A DNA stretch of 42,369 bases, taken from Pseudescherichia sp032055545 (GTDB taxonomy: Bacteria; Pseudomonadota; Gammaproteobacteria; Enterobacterales; Enterobacteriaceae). This document shows positions 16,671 to 25,208 of this stretch, piece after piece (positions within the stretch are counted from its first letter, which is position 1; every line of letters begins with the position of its first letter). Both the position numbers and the translations under genes were made by a program. The notes beneath the pieces were generated by a model. It was not told the origin of the DNA, searched no databases, and was given only the letters and a program-made list of their open reading frames with translations. Location of the stretch: contig DAMBQR010000040.1 in NCBI GenBank assembly GCA_032055545.1, positions 1-42,369 of the forward strand. Direction: 5' to 3'.

Positions 16671-18083
16671 ATGTCACTCAGTCGGCGTCAGTTTATTCAG
16701 GTCTCCGGCGCTGCGCTTTGTGTGGGCGCGGTTCCGCTGCGGGCTAACGCCGCCGGGCAGCAGCAGCCGCTGCCTGTGCCGCCGCTCGTTGAATCCCGCC
16801 GTGGGCAACCGCTGTTTTTAACCCTGCAGCGTGCGCACTGGTCCTTCACGCCTGGCACCCGCGCGCAGGTGTGGGGCATCAACGGCCGCTATCTTGGGCC
16901 GACCATTCGCGTCTGGAGCGGCGACGACGTGAAGATGATCTACAGCAACCGGCTGCAAGAGAATGTTGCCATGACCATCAGCGGCCTGCAGGTTCCCGGC
17001 CCGCTGATCGGCGGCGCGGCGCGAATGATGTCCCCCAGCGCCGACTGGGCGCCGGTGCTGCCGATCCGCCAGAGCGCGGCGACGCTCTGGTATCACGCCA
17101 ACACGCCAAACCGTACCGCCGAGCAGGTCTATAACGGGCTGGCGGGGATGTGGCTGATTGAGGATGAGGTAAGTAAATCCCTGCCGATCCCCAACCACTA
17201 CGGCGTGGATGACTTTCCCATTATTATTCAGGACAAGCGGCTGGATAACTTCGGCACGCCGGAGTACAGCGAGCCTGGCAGCGGCGGCTTCGTGGGCGAT
17301 ACGCTGTTGGTCAACGGCGCACAGAGTCCCTATGTCGAGGTGTCGCGCGGCTGGGTGCGCCTGCGTCTGCTGAACGCCTCCAACGCCCGCCGCTATCAGC
17401 TGCAAATGAGCGATGGCCGGGCGCTGCACGTCATCTCCGGCGACCAGGGCTTTTTACCCGCCCCGGTGTCAGTGAAGCAGCTCTCGCTGGCCCCCGGTGA
17501 GCGGCGTGAAATTCTCGTCAATATGACCGACGGCGACGAGGTCTCGATCACCTGCGGCGAGGCGGCAGGGATTGTTGATCGCATCCGTGGCTTCTTTGAG
17601 CCGTCGAGCATCCTCATCTCCACTCTGGTGCTGACGTTACGTCCTACCGGGCTGCTGCCGCTGGTGACCGATACGCTGCCGCAGCGGCTGCTGCCGACGG
17701 AGCTGATGAGCGGTGCGGCGGTACGTAGCCGGGATATCGCTCTGGGCGACGATCCGGGTATCAACGGCCAGCTATGGGATATCAAGCGCATCGATATCAC
17801 CGCCCAGCAGGGTACCTGGGAGCGCTGGACGGTGCGCGCCGACACGCCGCAGTCGTTCCATATTGAGGGCGTCAGCTTCCTGATCCGCAACATCAATGGC
17901 GCCATGCCGTTCCCGGAGGATCGGGGTATGAAGGATACCGTCTGGGTAGATGGGCAGGTTGAACTGCTGGTCTACTACGGGCAGCCCTCCTGGCCGCACT
18001 TCCCGTTCCAGTACTTTAGCCAGACGCTGGAGATGTCGGATCGTGGCTCTATTGGCCAGCTATTGGTAAATCCGGCCCCGTAA
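16671..18083 (+). CDS. ftsP: Cell division protein FtsP (SufI)
   Basis: 470 residues, same as E. coli FtsP. A textbook Tat signal (SRRQFIQVSGAALCVGAVPLRANA) directs folded export; three cupredoxin domains of multicopper-oxidase type follow (WGINGRYLGPTIRVW, TLWYHANTPNRTAEQVYNGLAG, QSFHIEGVSFLIRNING). The copper-binding His clusters of true oxidases are mostly missing, as known for FtsP, which acts structurally to protect the divisome under stress. It follows plsC by 50 bases, with GGGAGC as ribosome site. Confidence 0.97.
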   Translation: MSLSRRQFIQVSGAALCVGAVPLRANAAGQQQPLPVPPLVESRRGQPLFLTLQRAHWSFTPGTRAQVWGINGRYLGPTIRVWSGDDVKMIYSNRLQENVAMTISGLQVPGPLIGGAARMMSPSADWAPVLPIRQSAATLWYHANTPNRTAEQVYNGLAGMWLIEDEVSKSLPIPNHYGVDDFPIIIQDKRLDNFGTPEYSEPGSGGFVGDTLLVNGAQSPYVEVSRGWVRLRLLNASNARRYQLQMSDGRALHVISGDQGFLPAPVSVKQLSLAPGERREILVNMTDGDEVSITCGEAAGIVDRIRGFFEPSSILISTLVLTLRPTGLLPLVTDTLPQRLLPTELMSGAAVRSRDIALGDDPGINGQLWDIKRIDITAQQGTWERWTVRADTPQSFHIEGVSFLIRNINGAMPFPEDRGMKDTVWVDGQVELLVYYGQPSWPHFPFQYFSQTLEMSDRGSIGQLLVNPAP

Positions 18084-18086
18084 ATC

Positions 18087-18118
18087 GCCGGATGGCGGCT
18101 TCGCCTTACCCGGCCTAC
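18087..18118 (+). repeat. REP element between ftsP and ygiQ
   Basis: GCCGGATGGCGGCTTCGCC followed by TTACCCGGCCTAC is a nearly canonical enterobacterial REP sequence with an imperfect palindrome. It starts three bases after the ftsP stop. Confidence 0.85.
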
Positions 18119-18223
18119 GCAACCTGTATGCCGGGTAACTATCCCGCACAAAATTTCTTCATTTCCCACACTGTTCAGGCGTATAATCCCCGCCCTTTTG
18201 TCTGGTCTCTCTTCGGAAGCATT

Positions 18224-20398
18224 ATGAGCGCTATCTCCCTGATCCAGCCGGATCGCGACCTCTTCTCATGGCCGCAGTACTGGGCTGCCTGTTTCGGCCC
18301 CGCGCCGTTTTTGCCTATGTCACGCGAAGAGATGGATCGGCTTGGCTGGGACAGCTGCGACATCATCCTGGTTACCGGGGATGCCTATGTCGATCATCCG
18401 AGCTTCGGCATGGCGATCTGCGGACGGATGCTGGAGGCGCAGGGCTTCCGCGTCGGCATCATTGCCCAGCCGGACTGGAACAGCAAAGAGGACTTTATGC
18501 GCCTCGGCAAACCGAACCTGTTCTTCGGCGTCACCGCAGGCAATATGGACTCGATGATCAACCGCTACACCGCCGATCGCAAGCTGCGCCATGACGATGC
18601 CTACACGCCGGATAACGTGGCGGGCAAGCGGCCGGACCGTGCGACGCTGGCCTATACCCAGCGCTGTAAAGAGGCGTGGAGCGATGTGCCGGTGATCCTG
18701 GGCGGCATCGAGGCCAGCCTGCGTCGCACCGCGCACTACGACTACTGGTCGGATACCGTCCGTCGCTCGGTGCTGGTGGATTCCAAAGCGGATATGCTCA
18801 TCTTCGGCAACGGCGAGCGTCCGCTGGTTGAGGTAGCCCATCGTCTGGCGCAGGGTGAGCCGGTTGCCACTATTCGTGATGTGCGTAATACCGTGATTAT
18901 GGTTAAAGAGGCGCTGCCGGGCTGGAGCGGGGTAGATTCCCGCATCATCGATATGCCGGGAAAAATTGACCCAATTCCCCATCCCTACGGAGACGATCTG
19001 CCGTGCGCGGACAACAAACCTGTTGAGCCTAAAAAAGCTGAAGCGAAAGCCGTTGTCATCCAGCCGCCGCGACCGAAGCCGTGGGAGAAGATCTACGTCC
19101 TGCTGCCCTCTTTTGAGAAGGTGAAAGCTGACAAGGTGCTCTATGCCCACGCGTCGCGTATTCTGCACCATGAGACCAACCCTGGCTGTGCGCGGGCGCT
19201 GATGCAGAAGCATGGCGACCGCTATATCTGGATCAACCCGCCGGCGATCCCGCTCTCTACCGAAGAGATGGACAGCGTCTTTGCGCTGCCCTACCAGCGC
19301 GTGCCGCATCCGGCCTACGGCAGCAGCCGCATTCCGGCCTATGAGATGATCCGTTTCTCGGTCAACATCATGCGCGGTTGCTTTGGCGGCTGCTCCTTCT
19401 GCTCGATCACCGAGCATGAAGGGCGGATTATCCAGAGTCGCTCTGAAGAGTCGATCATCAATGAGATCGAAGCGATTCGTGACACCGTGCCCGGCTTTAC
19501 CGGCGTGATCTCCGATCTGGGCGGCCCGACGGCCAACATGTATATGCTGCGCTGCAAGTCGCCCCGTGCGGAGCAGACCTGCCGCCGCCTGTCATGCGTC
19601 TACCCGGATATCTGTCCGCATATGGATACCAATCATGAGCCGACGATCAACCTCTACCGCCGCGCCCGCGACCTGAAGGGGATCAAAAAGATCCTTATTG
19701 CCTCCGGGGTGCGCTACGACATTGCCGTGGAGGATCCGCGCTATATCAAAGAGCTGGCGACCCATCACGTGGGCGGCTACCTGAAGATTGCGCCGGAGCA
19801 CACCGAGGAAGGCCCGCTGTCGAAGATGATGAAGCCGGGGATGGGCAGCTATGACCGCTTCAAAGCGCTGTTCGATACCTACTCAAAGCAGGCGGGTAAA
19901 GAGCAGTACCTGATCCCATACTTTATCTCTGCCCACCCGGGAACGCGTGATGAAGATATGGTTAACCTGGCTCTGTGGCTCAAAAAGCACCGCTTCCGCC
20001 TCGATCAGGTGCAGAACTTCTATCCGTCGCCGCTCGCCAACTCGACGACCATGTATTACACCGGCAAGAACCCGCTCGGCAAGATTGGCTACAAGAGCGA
20101 GAACATCGTAGTACCAAAGGGCGAAAAACAGCGCCGCCTGCATAAGGCGCTGCTGCGCTATCACGATCCGAAAAACTGGCCGCTGATCCGCCAGGCGCTG
20201 GAAGAGATGGGTAAAAAGCAGCTGATCGGCAGCCGTCGCGACTGCCTGGTGCCTGCGCCAACCCTCGATGAGATGCGTGAGGCGAAGCGCCAGAACCGCC
20301 ATACGCGCCCGGCGCTGACCAAACATACGCCGATTGCCCACCAGCGCCAGACGCCGGCAGGCAATAAAGTGCGCAGCAAGGCCGGCACGAAGGGTTAA
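18224..20398 (+). CDS. ygiQ: YgiQ, radical SAM UPF0313 family protein
   Basis: 724 residues (about 739 in E. coli; the variable basic tail is shorter). Domain order: N-terminal UPF0313/B12-binding-like region (GDAYVDHPSFGMAICGRMLEAQGFRVGIIAQPDW), then a radical SAM core with the iron-sulfur motif C386-x3-C390-x2-C393 (GCFGGCSFC), then a C-terminal domain and a Lys/Arg-rich tail. The reaction is not known. The start at 18224 (MSAISLIQP, GGAAG upstream) matches the family; the frame is open 44 codons further, through the REP element, which is not expected to be coding. Its stop overlaps the convergent transporter gene by four bases. Confidence 0.94.
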   Translation: MSAISLIQPDRDLFSWPQYWAACFGPAPFLPMSREEMDRLGWDSCDIILVTGDAYVDHPSFGMAICGRMLEAQGFRVGIIAQPDWNSKEDFMRLGKPNLFFGVTAGNMDSMINRYTADRKLRHDDAYTPDNVAGKRPDRATLAYTQRCKEAWSDVPVILGGIEASLRRTAHYDYWSDTVRRSVLVDSKADMLIFGNGERPLVEVAHRLAQGEPVATIRDVRNTVIMVKEALPGWSGVDSRIIDMPGKIDPIPHPYGDDLPCADNKPVEPKKAEAKAVVIQPPRPKPWEKIYVLLPSFEKVKADKVLYAHASRILHHETNPGCARALMQKHGDRYIWINPPAIPLSTEEMDSVFALPYQRVPHPAYGSSRIPAYEMIRFSVNIMRGCFGGCSFCSITEHEGRIIQSRSEESIINEIEAIRDTVPGFTGVISDLGGPTANMYMLRCKSPRAEQTCRRLSCVYPDICPHMDTNHEPTINLYRRARDLKGIKKILIASGVRYDIAVEDPRYIKELATHHVGGYLKIAPEHTEEGPLSKMMKPGMGSYDRFKALFDTYSKQAGKEQYLIPYFISAHPGTRDEDMVNLALWLKKHRFRLDQVQNFYPSPLANSTTMYYTGKNPLGKIGYKSENIVVPKGEKQRRLHKALLRYHDPKNWPLIRQALEEMGKKQLIGSRRDCLVPAPTLDEMREAKRQNRHTRPALTKHTPIAHQRQTPAGNKVRSKAGTKG

Positions 20399-21867
20399 TA
20401 CAGCCCAATCATCTTCCACCAGGCGAGTCCGACGCTAATAAAGACCGCCTGGTTGAAGAGGCTGACCAGAAACCCCGTACGCCACCAAACCCCGGTGGGC
20501 ACATAGCCCGCGCCGAACAGGATCGGGCCGCGGGCATGGGTGTACTGGGTCAGGGAGCAGTAAAGGCTGCTGGTAAACGCCAGCATCAGCGCGCACGGCG
20601 CTGCCGGGATCCCCAGATGCAGCCCGACGCCAACAAACACCGCGTAGAGGGCGGCAATCTGCGCGTTGCCGCTGGCAAAAAAGTAGTGGGTGTAGAAGTA
20701 GGCCGCGTTCAGCAGCAGCAGCACGACTACCCAACTGGTGCCATGCAGCGAGCTGGCAAGGCTGTCGCCAATCAGGTTACCAAACCAGGTAGTAAACCCG
20801 AGCTTTTTCAGCTGGTTGGCCATCATCAGTAGTGCCGCAAACCAGATCAGCGTATCCCACGCCCCTTTTTCGCTCTTCACATCCTCCCAGCTCAGCACGC
20901 CGGAGAGCAGCAGGAGAGAGAGGCCTACAAATGACGCCGTTGTCGGGTCAACCCCGAGCGCGTCGCCGAAAATCCACAGTACCAGCAGAACCACCACCGT
21001 ACCAAGCATCAGCCACTCGCCGCGCGACATGCTGCCCATCTGTGCCAGCTCCTGGCGAGCCAGCGCTGGCGCATCCGGCGTATGGCGAATCTCCGGGCGG
21101 GTGAGCCAGTAGACTAGCAGCGGGACGATCAGCAGCGATACCAGGCAGGGCAGCAGGGCCGCCATAAACCAGCTGCCCCATGTCAGGGTCACGCCAGCGT
21201 TGGCGGCCAGCTTCACCGCCAGCAGGTTGCCGGTGTAGCCGGTCATAAACAGCGCGGCGGTGACGTCGTTAACGTTGCCGATACAGGTGATGAGAAAAGT
21301 GCCGATTTTACTGCGGGATCCGTCATCCGGGCGGGAGTCGAAGCTGCGCGCCAGCGAGTCGGCGATAGGGTAGATCACGCCCCCGCAGCGGGCGGTATTG
21401 CTGGGCATCGCCGGAGAGAGGATCAGATCGGCAAATGCCAGCCCGTAGGCCAGGCCCAGAGTACGTTTACCCAGCAGGCGGATCATCTGCAGGGCGATCC
21501 GCCGCCCGAGGCCGGTTTTGATGAAGCCGCGGGCGATCATAAAGGCAACGACGATCAGCCAGATCAGCGAGCTGTTTAGTTCGCTCAGCGCTGTAGTAAT
21601 CGCCCCGCTGGCGCTGGTGTCCCCGGCGGCATAGGCCAGCGCAAAGACGGTGATGCCGATGATACCTACCGCGCCAATCGGCAGCACCTTTGCGACAATG
21701 GCAGCGATGGTGGCTACAAAGATAAGGGCCGAACGCCAGGCCGCCACGCTCAGGCCAGAGGGAGGCGTCAGCTGCCAGAGAGCCGCCGCAGCGGCAACGA
21801 TGATGATGAGCGGGAGCCAACGGACGCCCGACGATTTTCTTTCCGCCACAGCCATATCCTTATTCAT
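20395..21867 (-). CDS. DASS-family (SLC13) di/tricarboxylate transporter
   Basis: 490 residues with about 12-13 hydrophobic segments. It carries the divalent anion:sodium symporter signature: LSPAMPSNTARCGGVIYPI, and in the second half the hairpin and helix FFASGNAQIAALYAVF, resembling E. coli YbhI, TtdT and CitT. The likely substrate is a C4 to C6 carboxylate; exact identity is uncertain, and no catabolic enzyme for tartrate or citrate lies beside it. It occupies the gap between ygiQ and higBA, so it is an accessory insertion relative to E. coli K-12. Convergent overlap of four bases with ygiQ. The start could also be the ATG five codons in. Confidence 0.88.
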   Translation of the reverse strand: MNKDMAVAERKSSGVRWLPLIIIVAAAAALWQLTPPSGLSVAAWRSALIFVATIAAIVAKVLPIGAVGIIGITVFALAYAAGDTSASGAITTALSELNSSLIWLIVVAFMIARGFIKTGLGRRIALQMIRLLGKRTLGLAYGLAFADLILSPAMPSNTARCGGVIYPIADSLARSFDSRPDDGSRSKIGTFLITCIGNVNDVTAALFMTGYTGNLLAVKLAANAGVTLTWGSWFMAALLPCLVSLLIVPLLVYWLTRPEIRHTPDAPALARQELAQMGSMSRGEWLMLGTVVVLLVLWIFGDALGVDPTTASFVGLSLLLLSGVLSWEDVKSEKGAWDTLIWFAALLMMANQLKKLGFTTWFGNLIGDSLASSLHGTSWVVVLLLLNAAYFYTHYFFASGNAQIAALYAVFVGVGLHLGIPAAPCALMLAFTSSLYCSLTQYTHARGPILFGAGYVPTGVWWRTGFLVSLFNQAVFISVGLAWWKMIGLY

Positions 21868-22039
21868 CGTGCGGATGAAACATGTGAAAGAGATAGATTG
21901 TATGAATAATCAAAGAGTTATATCGATAATATGCTGCACCCTGCCGCATAAAAAATACACTTAATAGTGGCAGGGAATTGTTGCAGGATGTTTCTTGGGC
22001 GGGGGTTGAGAGATTAGCTATAAATTTTGTTGATAGGGT

Positions 22040-22066
22040 AAAGCCGCAGCATTGAACAGCGGCTTT
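22040..22066 (-). terminator. Hairpin downstream of higBA
   Basis: AAAGCCGC (22040-22047) pairs with GCGGCTTT (22059-22066) around an 11-base loop, ten bases after the higA stop on the minus strand. The T-tract is short, so termination may be partial. Confidence 0.5.
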
Positions 22067-22075
22067 GTCATCGCG

Positions 22076-22489
22076 CTAACGCAGGAAAAGTGCAGGACTA
22101 ACGTTAAAGCGAGCCGCCAGTTTTTTAATATGATCTAACGATAATTTGCGTTCACCTTTAAGGACACGCGAAACCATTGATTTACTTCCGATTTCTGGTA
22201 AATCAGCAAGGGTCAGTTGATATTGATTAATGAGTGTTTTCAATACGCCAATCTCGCTGGACGCGGCACGCATACGAGCGGCAAATGCCTGTAAATCGGG
22301 ATCGGTGTTTTCGTATTCAGTAATACGGGCACAGAGAATGTTCACCAGTGGATTATGCGGATCGTTGATTAACAACTCTGCGACCATTTCCAACGCGTCG
22401 TTATAGTCGCGCTCGGTAGGTTTGCGACCTAAGAAAGGGACAGCATCGGTGAGCGCCTCGGTGGCTTTGATTGCTTCTGCAATGGTCAT
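22076..22489 (-). CDS. higA: HigA-type antitoxin and transcriptional repressor
   Basis: 137 residues, homologous along its length to E. coli HigA (YgjM, 138). The N-terminal part (ALEMVAELLINDPHNPLVNILCARI) is the toxin-binding helical domain. The C-terminal HTH_3/XRE domain has LADLPEIGSKSMVSRVLKG and LSLDHIKKLAARFNVSPALFL. It neutralises HigB and represses the operon. Its ATG overlaps the higB stop by four bases (ATGA). In higBA operons the toxin gene comes first, as here. Confidence 0.93.
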   Translation of the reverse strand: MTIAEAIKATEALTDAVPFLGRKPTERDYNDALEMVAELLINDPHNPLVNILCARITEYENTDPDLQAFAARMRAASSEIGVLKTLINQYQLTLADLPEIGSKSMVSRVLKGERKLSLDHIKKLAARFNVSPALFLR

Positions 22490-22803
22490 CTCTTTTTGCC
22501 TTTTGTACGGTTGCTGGCGATGAAAGCATCATATTCTTTATGTGTAAGCACATGTCTTACATAGAATTTCTGACCTTCAAAAAAGATTAGCGCAATAACA
22601 CGTAACGCATTACGTCCAATGTTAATGACATAGTGCTTATCCAGATATTTCAGATTATCCAGCGACGGATAAAGCGCCTTTAAACATTCCGGCGTTTCAA
22701 AGTGACCCTTTTCAATATCACTGCCCAACTGCAATAGTTCTTCTGCGTGATCGGGAAATCTCTCAACGGCTTCTTTAAGGGCTCTTAACGAGATAAGGTG
22801 CAT
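22486..22803 (-). CDS. higB: HigB mRNA interferase toxin
   Basis: 105 residues, close to E. coli HigB (YgjN, 104): MHLISLRALKEAVERFP, then SLDNLKYLDKHYVINIGRNALRVIALIFFEGQKFYVRHVLTHKEYD. RelE-superfamily ribosome-dependent endoribonuclease. The start chosen is the ATG at 22803 (MHLIS), matching the family; a longer frame from 22875 crosses both operators and is rejected. The pair occupies a different neighbourhood from E. coli higBA, which lies near ygjM-ygjN at a separate locus, suggesting independent acquisition. Confidence 0.93.
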   Translation of the reverse strand: MHLISLRALKEAVERFPDHAEELLQLGSDIEKGHFETPECLKALYPSLDNLKYLDKHYVINIGRNALRVIALIFFEGQKFYVRHVLTHKEYDAFIASNRTKGKKR

Positions 22804-22817
22804 TTTTTTGGCTCTCC

Positions 22818-22864
22818 GTTGCCTATATGTCAACAAGATAACCAGGTGTTGCCATATAGTCAAC
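22818..22864 (-). promoter_or_regulatory. Twin HigA operators upstream of higB
   Basis: Two 17-base sites, 22818-22834 and 22848-22864, differ only in their middles: both are GTTGCC...GTCAAC, each a near-palindrome with outer arms GTTG/CAAC and a TATA-like core. Their centres are 30 bases apart, about three helical turns, and they sit 15-61 bases upstream of the higB start, where autorepression by HigA is expected. Confidence 0.75.
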
Positions 22865-22874
22865 TTCGTGCACA

Positions 22875-22902
22875 ATAAAAAACCCGGCGCACGGGCCGGG
22901 TT
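22875..22902 (-). terminator. Intrinsic terminator of dkgA (minus strand)
   Basis: On the minus strand AACCCGGC / GCCGGGTT forms a perfect 8-bp stem followed by a run of six T, 18 bases past the dkgA stop. Confidence 0.9.
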
Positions 22903-22919
22903 GGGGGGTAAAGAGGCGC

Positions 22920-23747
22920 TTAGCCGCCAAACTGGTCCGGATCCGGGCCGAGGCGCTTGCTCTTATCAAGCTTCGCGATCTCGCTCAGCTCATCTTTGTC
23001 GAGGCGGAAATCCCACACCTTAAAGTTTTCCGCAATCCGTGCCGGGGTGACCGATTTCGGGATCACCACCAGGCCCTGATCCAGGTGCCAGCGGATCACA
23101 ATTTGCGCCGGGGTTTTACCGTACTTGTCCGCCAGTTCACGAATGATCTTCTGATCAAAGACCCCTTCGCCGCCCTGAGCCAGCGGGCTCCAGGATTCGG
23201 TCTGGATCTTATGGGTGGCGTTCCAGGCATGAAGCTGACGCTGCTGTAGCAGCGGATGCAGCTCAATCTGGTTAATCACCGGCGTTACGCCGGTTTCGTC
23301 GATCAGGCGCTGCAGGTGGCTAATCTGGAAGTTACAGACGCCGATGCTCTTCACCAGCCCCTGCTCCTGAAGCTTGATCATCCCCTTCCAGGCTTCAACA
23401 TAATGATCGATAGCCGGAACCGGCCAGTGCATCAGGTAGAGATCAACATGATCGAGTTTCAGCTTGTCGAGGCTCGTCTGCAACGCTTCCTCAGGGCGGG
23501 TCTGATCGTCATTCCACAGCTTGGTGGTGATAAACAGATCGCTGCGCGGGATCCCCGCGCTTTCGATAGCCTTGCCGACGCCCTCTTCATTTTTGTAGGC
23601 CGCGGCGGTATCAATGGAGCGATAACCCACCTCCAGCGCCTTATGGATGGCGGAGACGACCTCCTCGTTGCCCGCTTTCCATACGCCGAGGCCCAGCTGC
23701 GGCATTACGTTGCCGTCCTGAAGCTTAATCACGGTTGGATTTGCCAT
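22920..23747 (-). CDS. dkgA: 2,5-diketo-D-gluconate / methylglyoxal reductase DkgA
   Basis: 275-residue NADPH-dependent aldo-keto reductase of the same length as E. coli DkgA. The catalytic tetrad is visible: Asp in GYRSIDTAAAYKNEEGVG, its Tyr, Lys in FITTKLWND and His in YLMHWPVP. The NADPH-binding C-terminus contains VVIPKSVTPARIAEN. It reduces methylglyoxal, 2,5-diketogluconate and other aldehydes. In E. coli it is co-transcribed with yqhD under YqhC; the same order is present here with 104 bases between the genes. Confidence 0.96.
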   Translation of the reverse strand: MANPTVIKLQDGNVMPQLGLGVWKAGNEEVVSAIHKALEVGYRSIDTAAAYKNEEGVGKAIESAGIPRSDLFITTKLWNDDQTRPEEALQTSLDKLKLDHVDLYLMHWPVPAIDHYVEAWKGMIKLQEQGLVKSIGVCNFQISHLQRLIDETGVTPVINQIELHPLLQQRQLHAWNATHKIQTESWSPLAQGGEGVFDQKIIRELADKYGKTPAQIVIRWHLDQGLVVIPKSVTPARIAENFKVWDFRLDKDELSEIAKLDKSKRLGPDPDQFGG

Positions 23748-23768
23748 GCATTCCTCCTTATATGAAAT

Positions 23769-23790
23769 CCACCCGGGCTGCCCCAGGTGG
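23769..23790 (-). other. Intercistronic hairpin between yqhD and dkgA
   Basis: On the minus strand CCACCTGGG pairs with CCCGGGTGG (one wobble) around a 4-base loop, midway between yqhD and dkgA. No T-tract follows; it could mark a processing point or differential stability within the operon. Confidence 0.6.
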
Positions 23791-23851
23791 AGTTGAGTGA
23801 CTTAAGTCTGGACGAAAAGCCCAAAAACGAAAGCCACAGAAGAAAAAACCT

Positions 23852-25015
23852 TTAGCGCGCGGCTTCATAGATGCGACGGCTAACGTCGAGGGTAATATCC
23901 TGATGTTCGCCTAACTGGGTCATGCCGTGCTCGTTCAGTTTCTCAAGCAGAGCGGGGATAGAGCTGCCATCAAGACCGTAGCCGGAGAGGCGGGTCGGGA
24001 CGCCCATCTGCTCGAAGAAGCGACGCGTGGCGGTAATGGCGGCGTCGATACGCTCATCGTCGCTGCCTTCGGTGATATGCCAGACGCGCTCGGCATACTG
24101 CAGCAGCTTGCCGCGTTTGGCGTCGCGTTTTTCATTCCATAGCGCAGGCAGCACCACCGCCAGCGTCTGGGCATGATCCAGACCGTGCATCGCCGTCAGC
24201 TCGTGGCCCAGCATATGGGTGGCCCAGTCCTGCGGCACGCCTGCGCCGATCAGGCCGTTAAGTGCCTGGGTTGCCGCCCACATCACGTTGGCACGCACGT
24301 TATAGTTTTCTGGCTCCTGCAGCGCTCTCGGGCCATCTTCGATCAGCGTCAGCAGAATGCCTTCCGCAAAGCGATCCTGGATTTTGCCATCCACCGGATA
24401 GGTCACGTACTGCTCAACGGTATGAACAAAGGCATCGACCACGCCGTTCGCGACCTGGCGCGGCGGCAGGGTGTAGGTGTAGACCGGGTCGAGGATAGCG
24501 AATACCGGCTGAACGAATGGGGAGTGGAACGCCTGCTTATCACCGGTGGTTTTACGGGAAACAACCGCGCCCTTGTTAGACTCCGAACCGGTGGCCGGCA
24601 GGGTCAGCACGGAGCCCATCGGGATCGCGCTGTTGATCTCGCTGCCGCGGGTTTGCAGAATGTGCCACGGATCGATGCCGTCAGCATAGTGCGCCGCGGC
24701 GGCGATAAATTTCGTGCCGTCCAGCACCGAGCCGCCGCCCACCGCCAGCAGGAAGGTGATCTTCTCTTCGCGAGCGATAGCCACGGCTTTCATCAGGGTT
24801 TCGTACGAGGGGTTCGGCTCAATACCGCCAAACTCCAGTACATCGAGGCCGTTGAGTGCGCTATAGACCTGGTCCAGCACGCCGGTTTTTTTGACGCTGC
24901 CGCCGCCGTAGGTGATCAGCACGCGGGCGCCTGCCGGGATCTGGTCGCGCAGATCGGTAATAGCGTTCTTACCAAACAGAATGCGGGTGGGGGTATGCAG
25001 AGTAAAGTTATTCAT
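23852..25015 (-). CDS. yqhD: NADPH-dependent aldehyde reductase YqhD
   Basis: 387 residues, equal to E. coli YqhD. Iron/zinc-dependent group III alcohol dehydrogenase that reduces short-chain aldehydes such as acrolein, malondialdehyde and glyoxal. The cofactor loop is GGGSVKKTG and AVGGGSVLDGTKF; metal ligands lie in NGVVDAFVHTVEQY, MLGHELTAMHGLDHA and nearby. The start at 25015 (MNNFTLHTPTRILFG) matches the family; a 70-codon upstream extension in frame is rejected. It is divergent from its regulator gene yqhC. Confidence 0.97.
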   Translation of the reverse strand: MNNFTLHTPTRILFGKNAITDLRDQIPAGARVLITYGGGSVKKTGVLDQVYSALNGLDVLEFGGIEPNPSYETLMKAVAIAREEKITFLLAVGGGSVLDGTKFIAAAAHYADGIDPWHILQTRGSEINSAIPMGSVLTLPATGSESNKGAVVSRKTTGDKQAFHSPFVQPVFAILDPVYTYTLPPRQVANGVVDAFVHTVEQYVTYPVDGKIQDRFAEGILLTLIEDGPRALQEPENYNVRANVMWAATQALNGLIGAGVPQDWATHMLGHELTAMHGLDHAQTLAVVLPALWNEKRDAKRGKLLQYAERVWHITEGSDDERIDAAITATRRFFEQMGVPTRLSGYGLDGSSIPALLEKLNEHGMTQLGEHQDITLDVSRRIYEAAR

Positions 25016-25208
25016 GACGCTTTCCCTTGTATCGGTGAAAAAATAAACGGCAGCGGGCTGCCTGCTAAGAACTATTGTGGTCTCCGCGCCCGGCGCTCTC
25101 AATGCATATTCCTGCCGATCTCTTGCCCATTCCTCCCGCATGCTGGAGAAAACGCACAAAAAAGCGCACACTGGGCACAGCTTAATATCGCCCTGGAGAA
25201 GTAACAAA

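Noticed and set aside
18092..18223. 44-codon N-terminal extension of ygiQ
   Set aside because: Runs through a REP element; the family start and a ribosome site are at 18224.
18320..19417. 365-codon minus-strand frame within ygiQ
   Set aside because: Antisense shadow of a complete radical SAM gene; composition is Arg/His-rich and unlike real proteins.
24173..25204. 343-codon plus-strand frame opposite yqhD
   Set aside because: Antisense to the complete yqhD gene and reading across the yqhC-yqhD promoter region.
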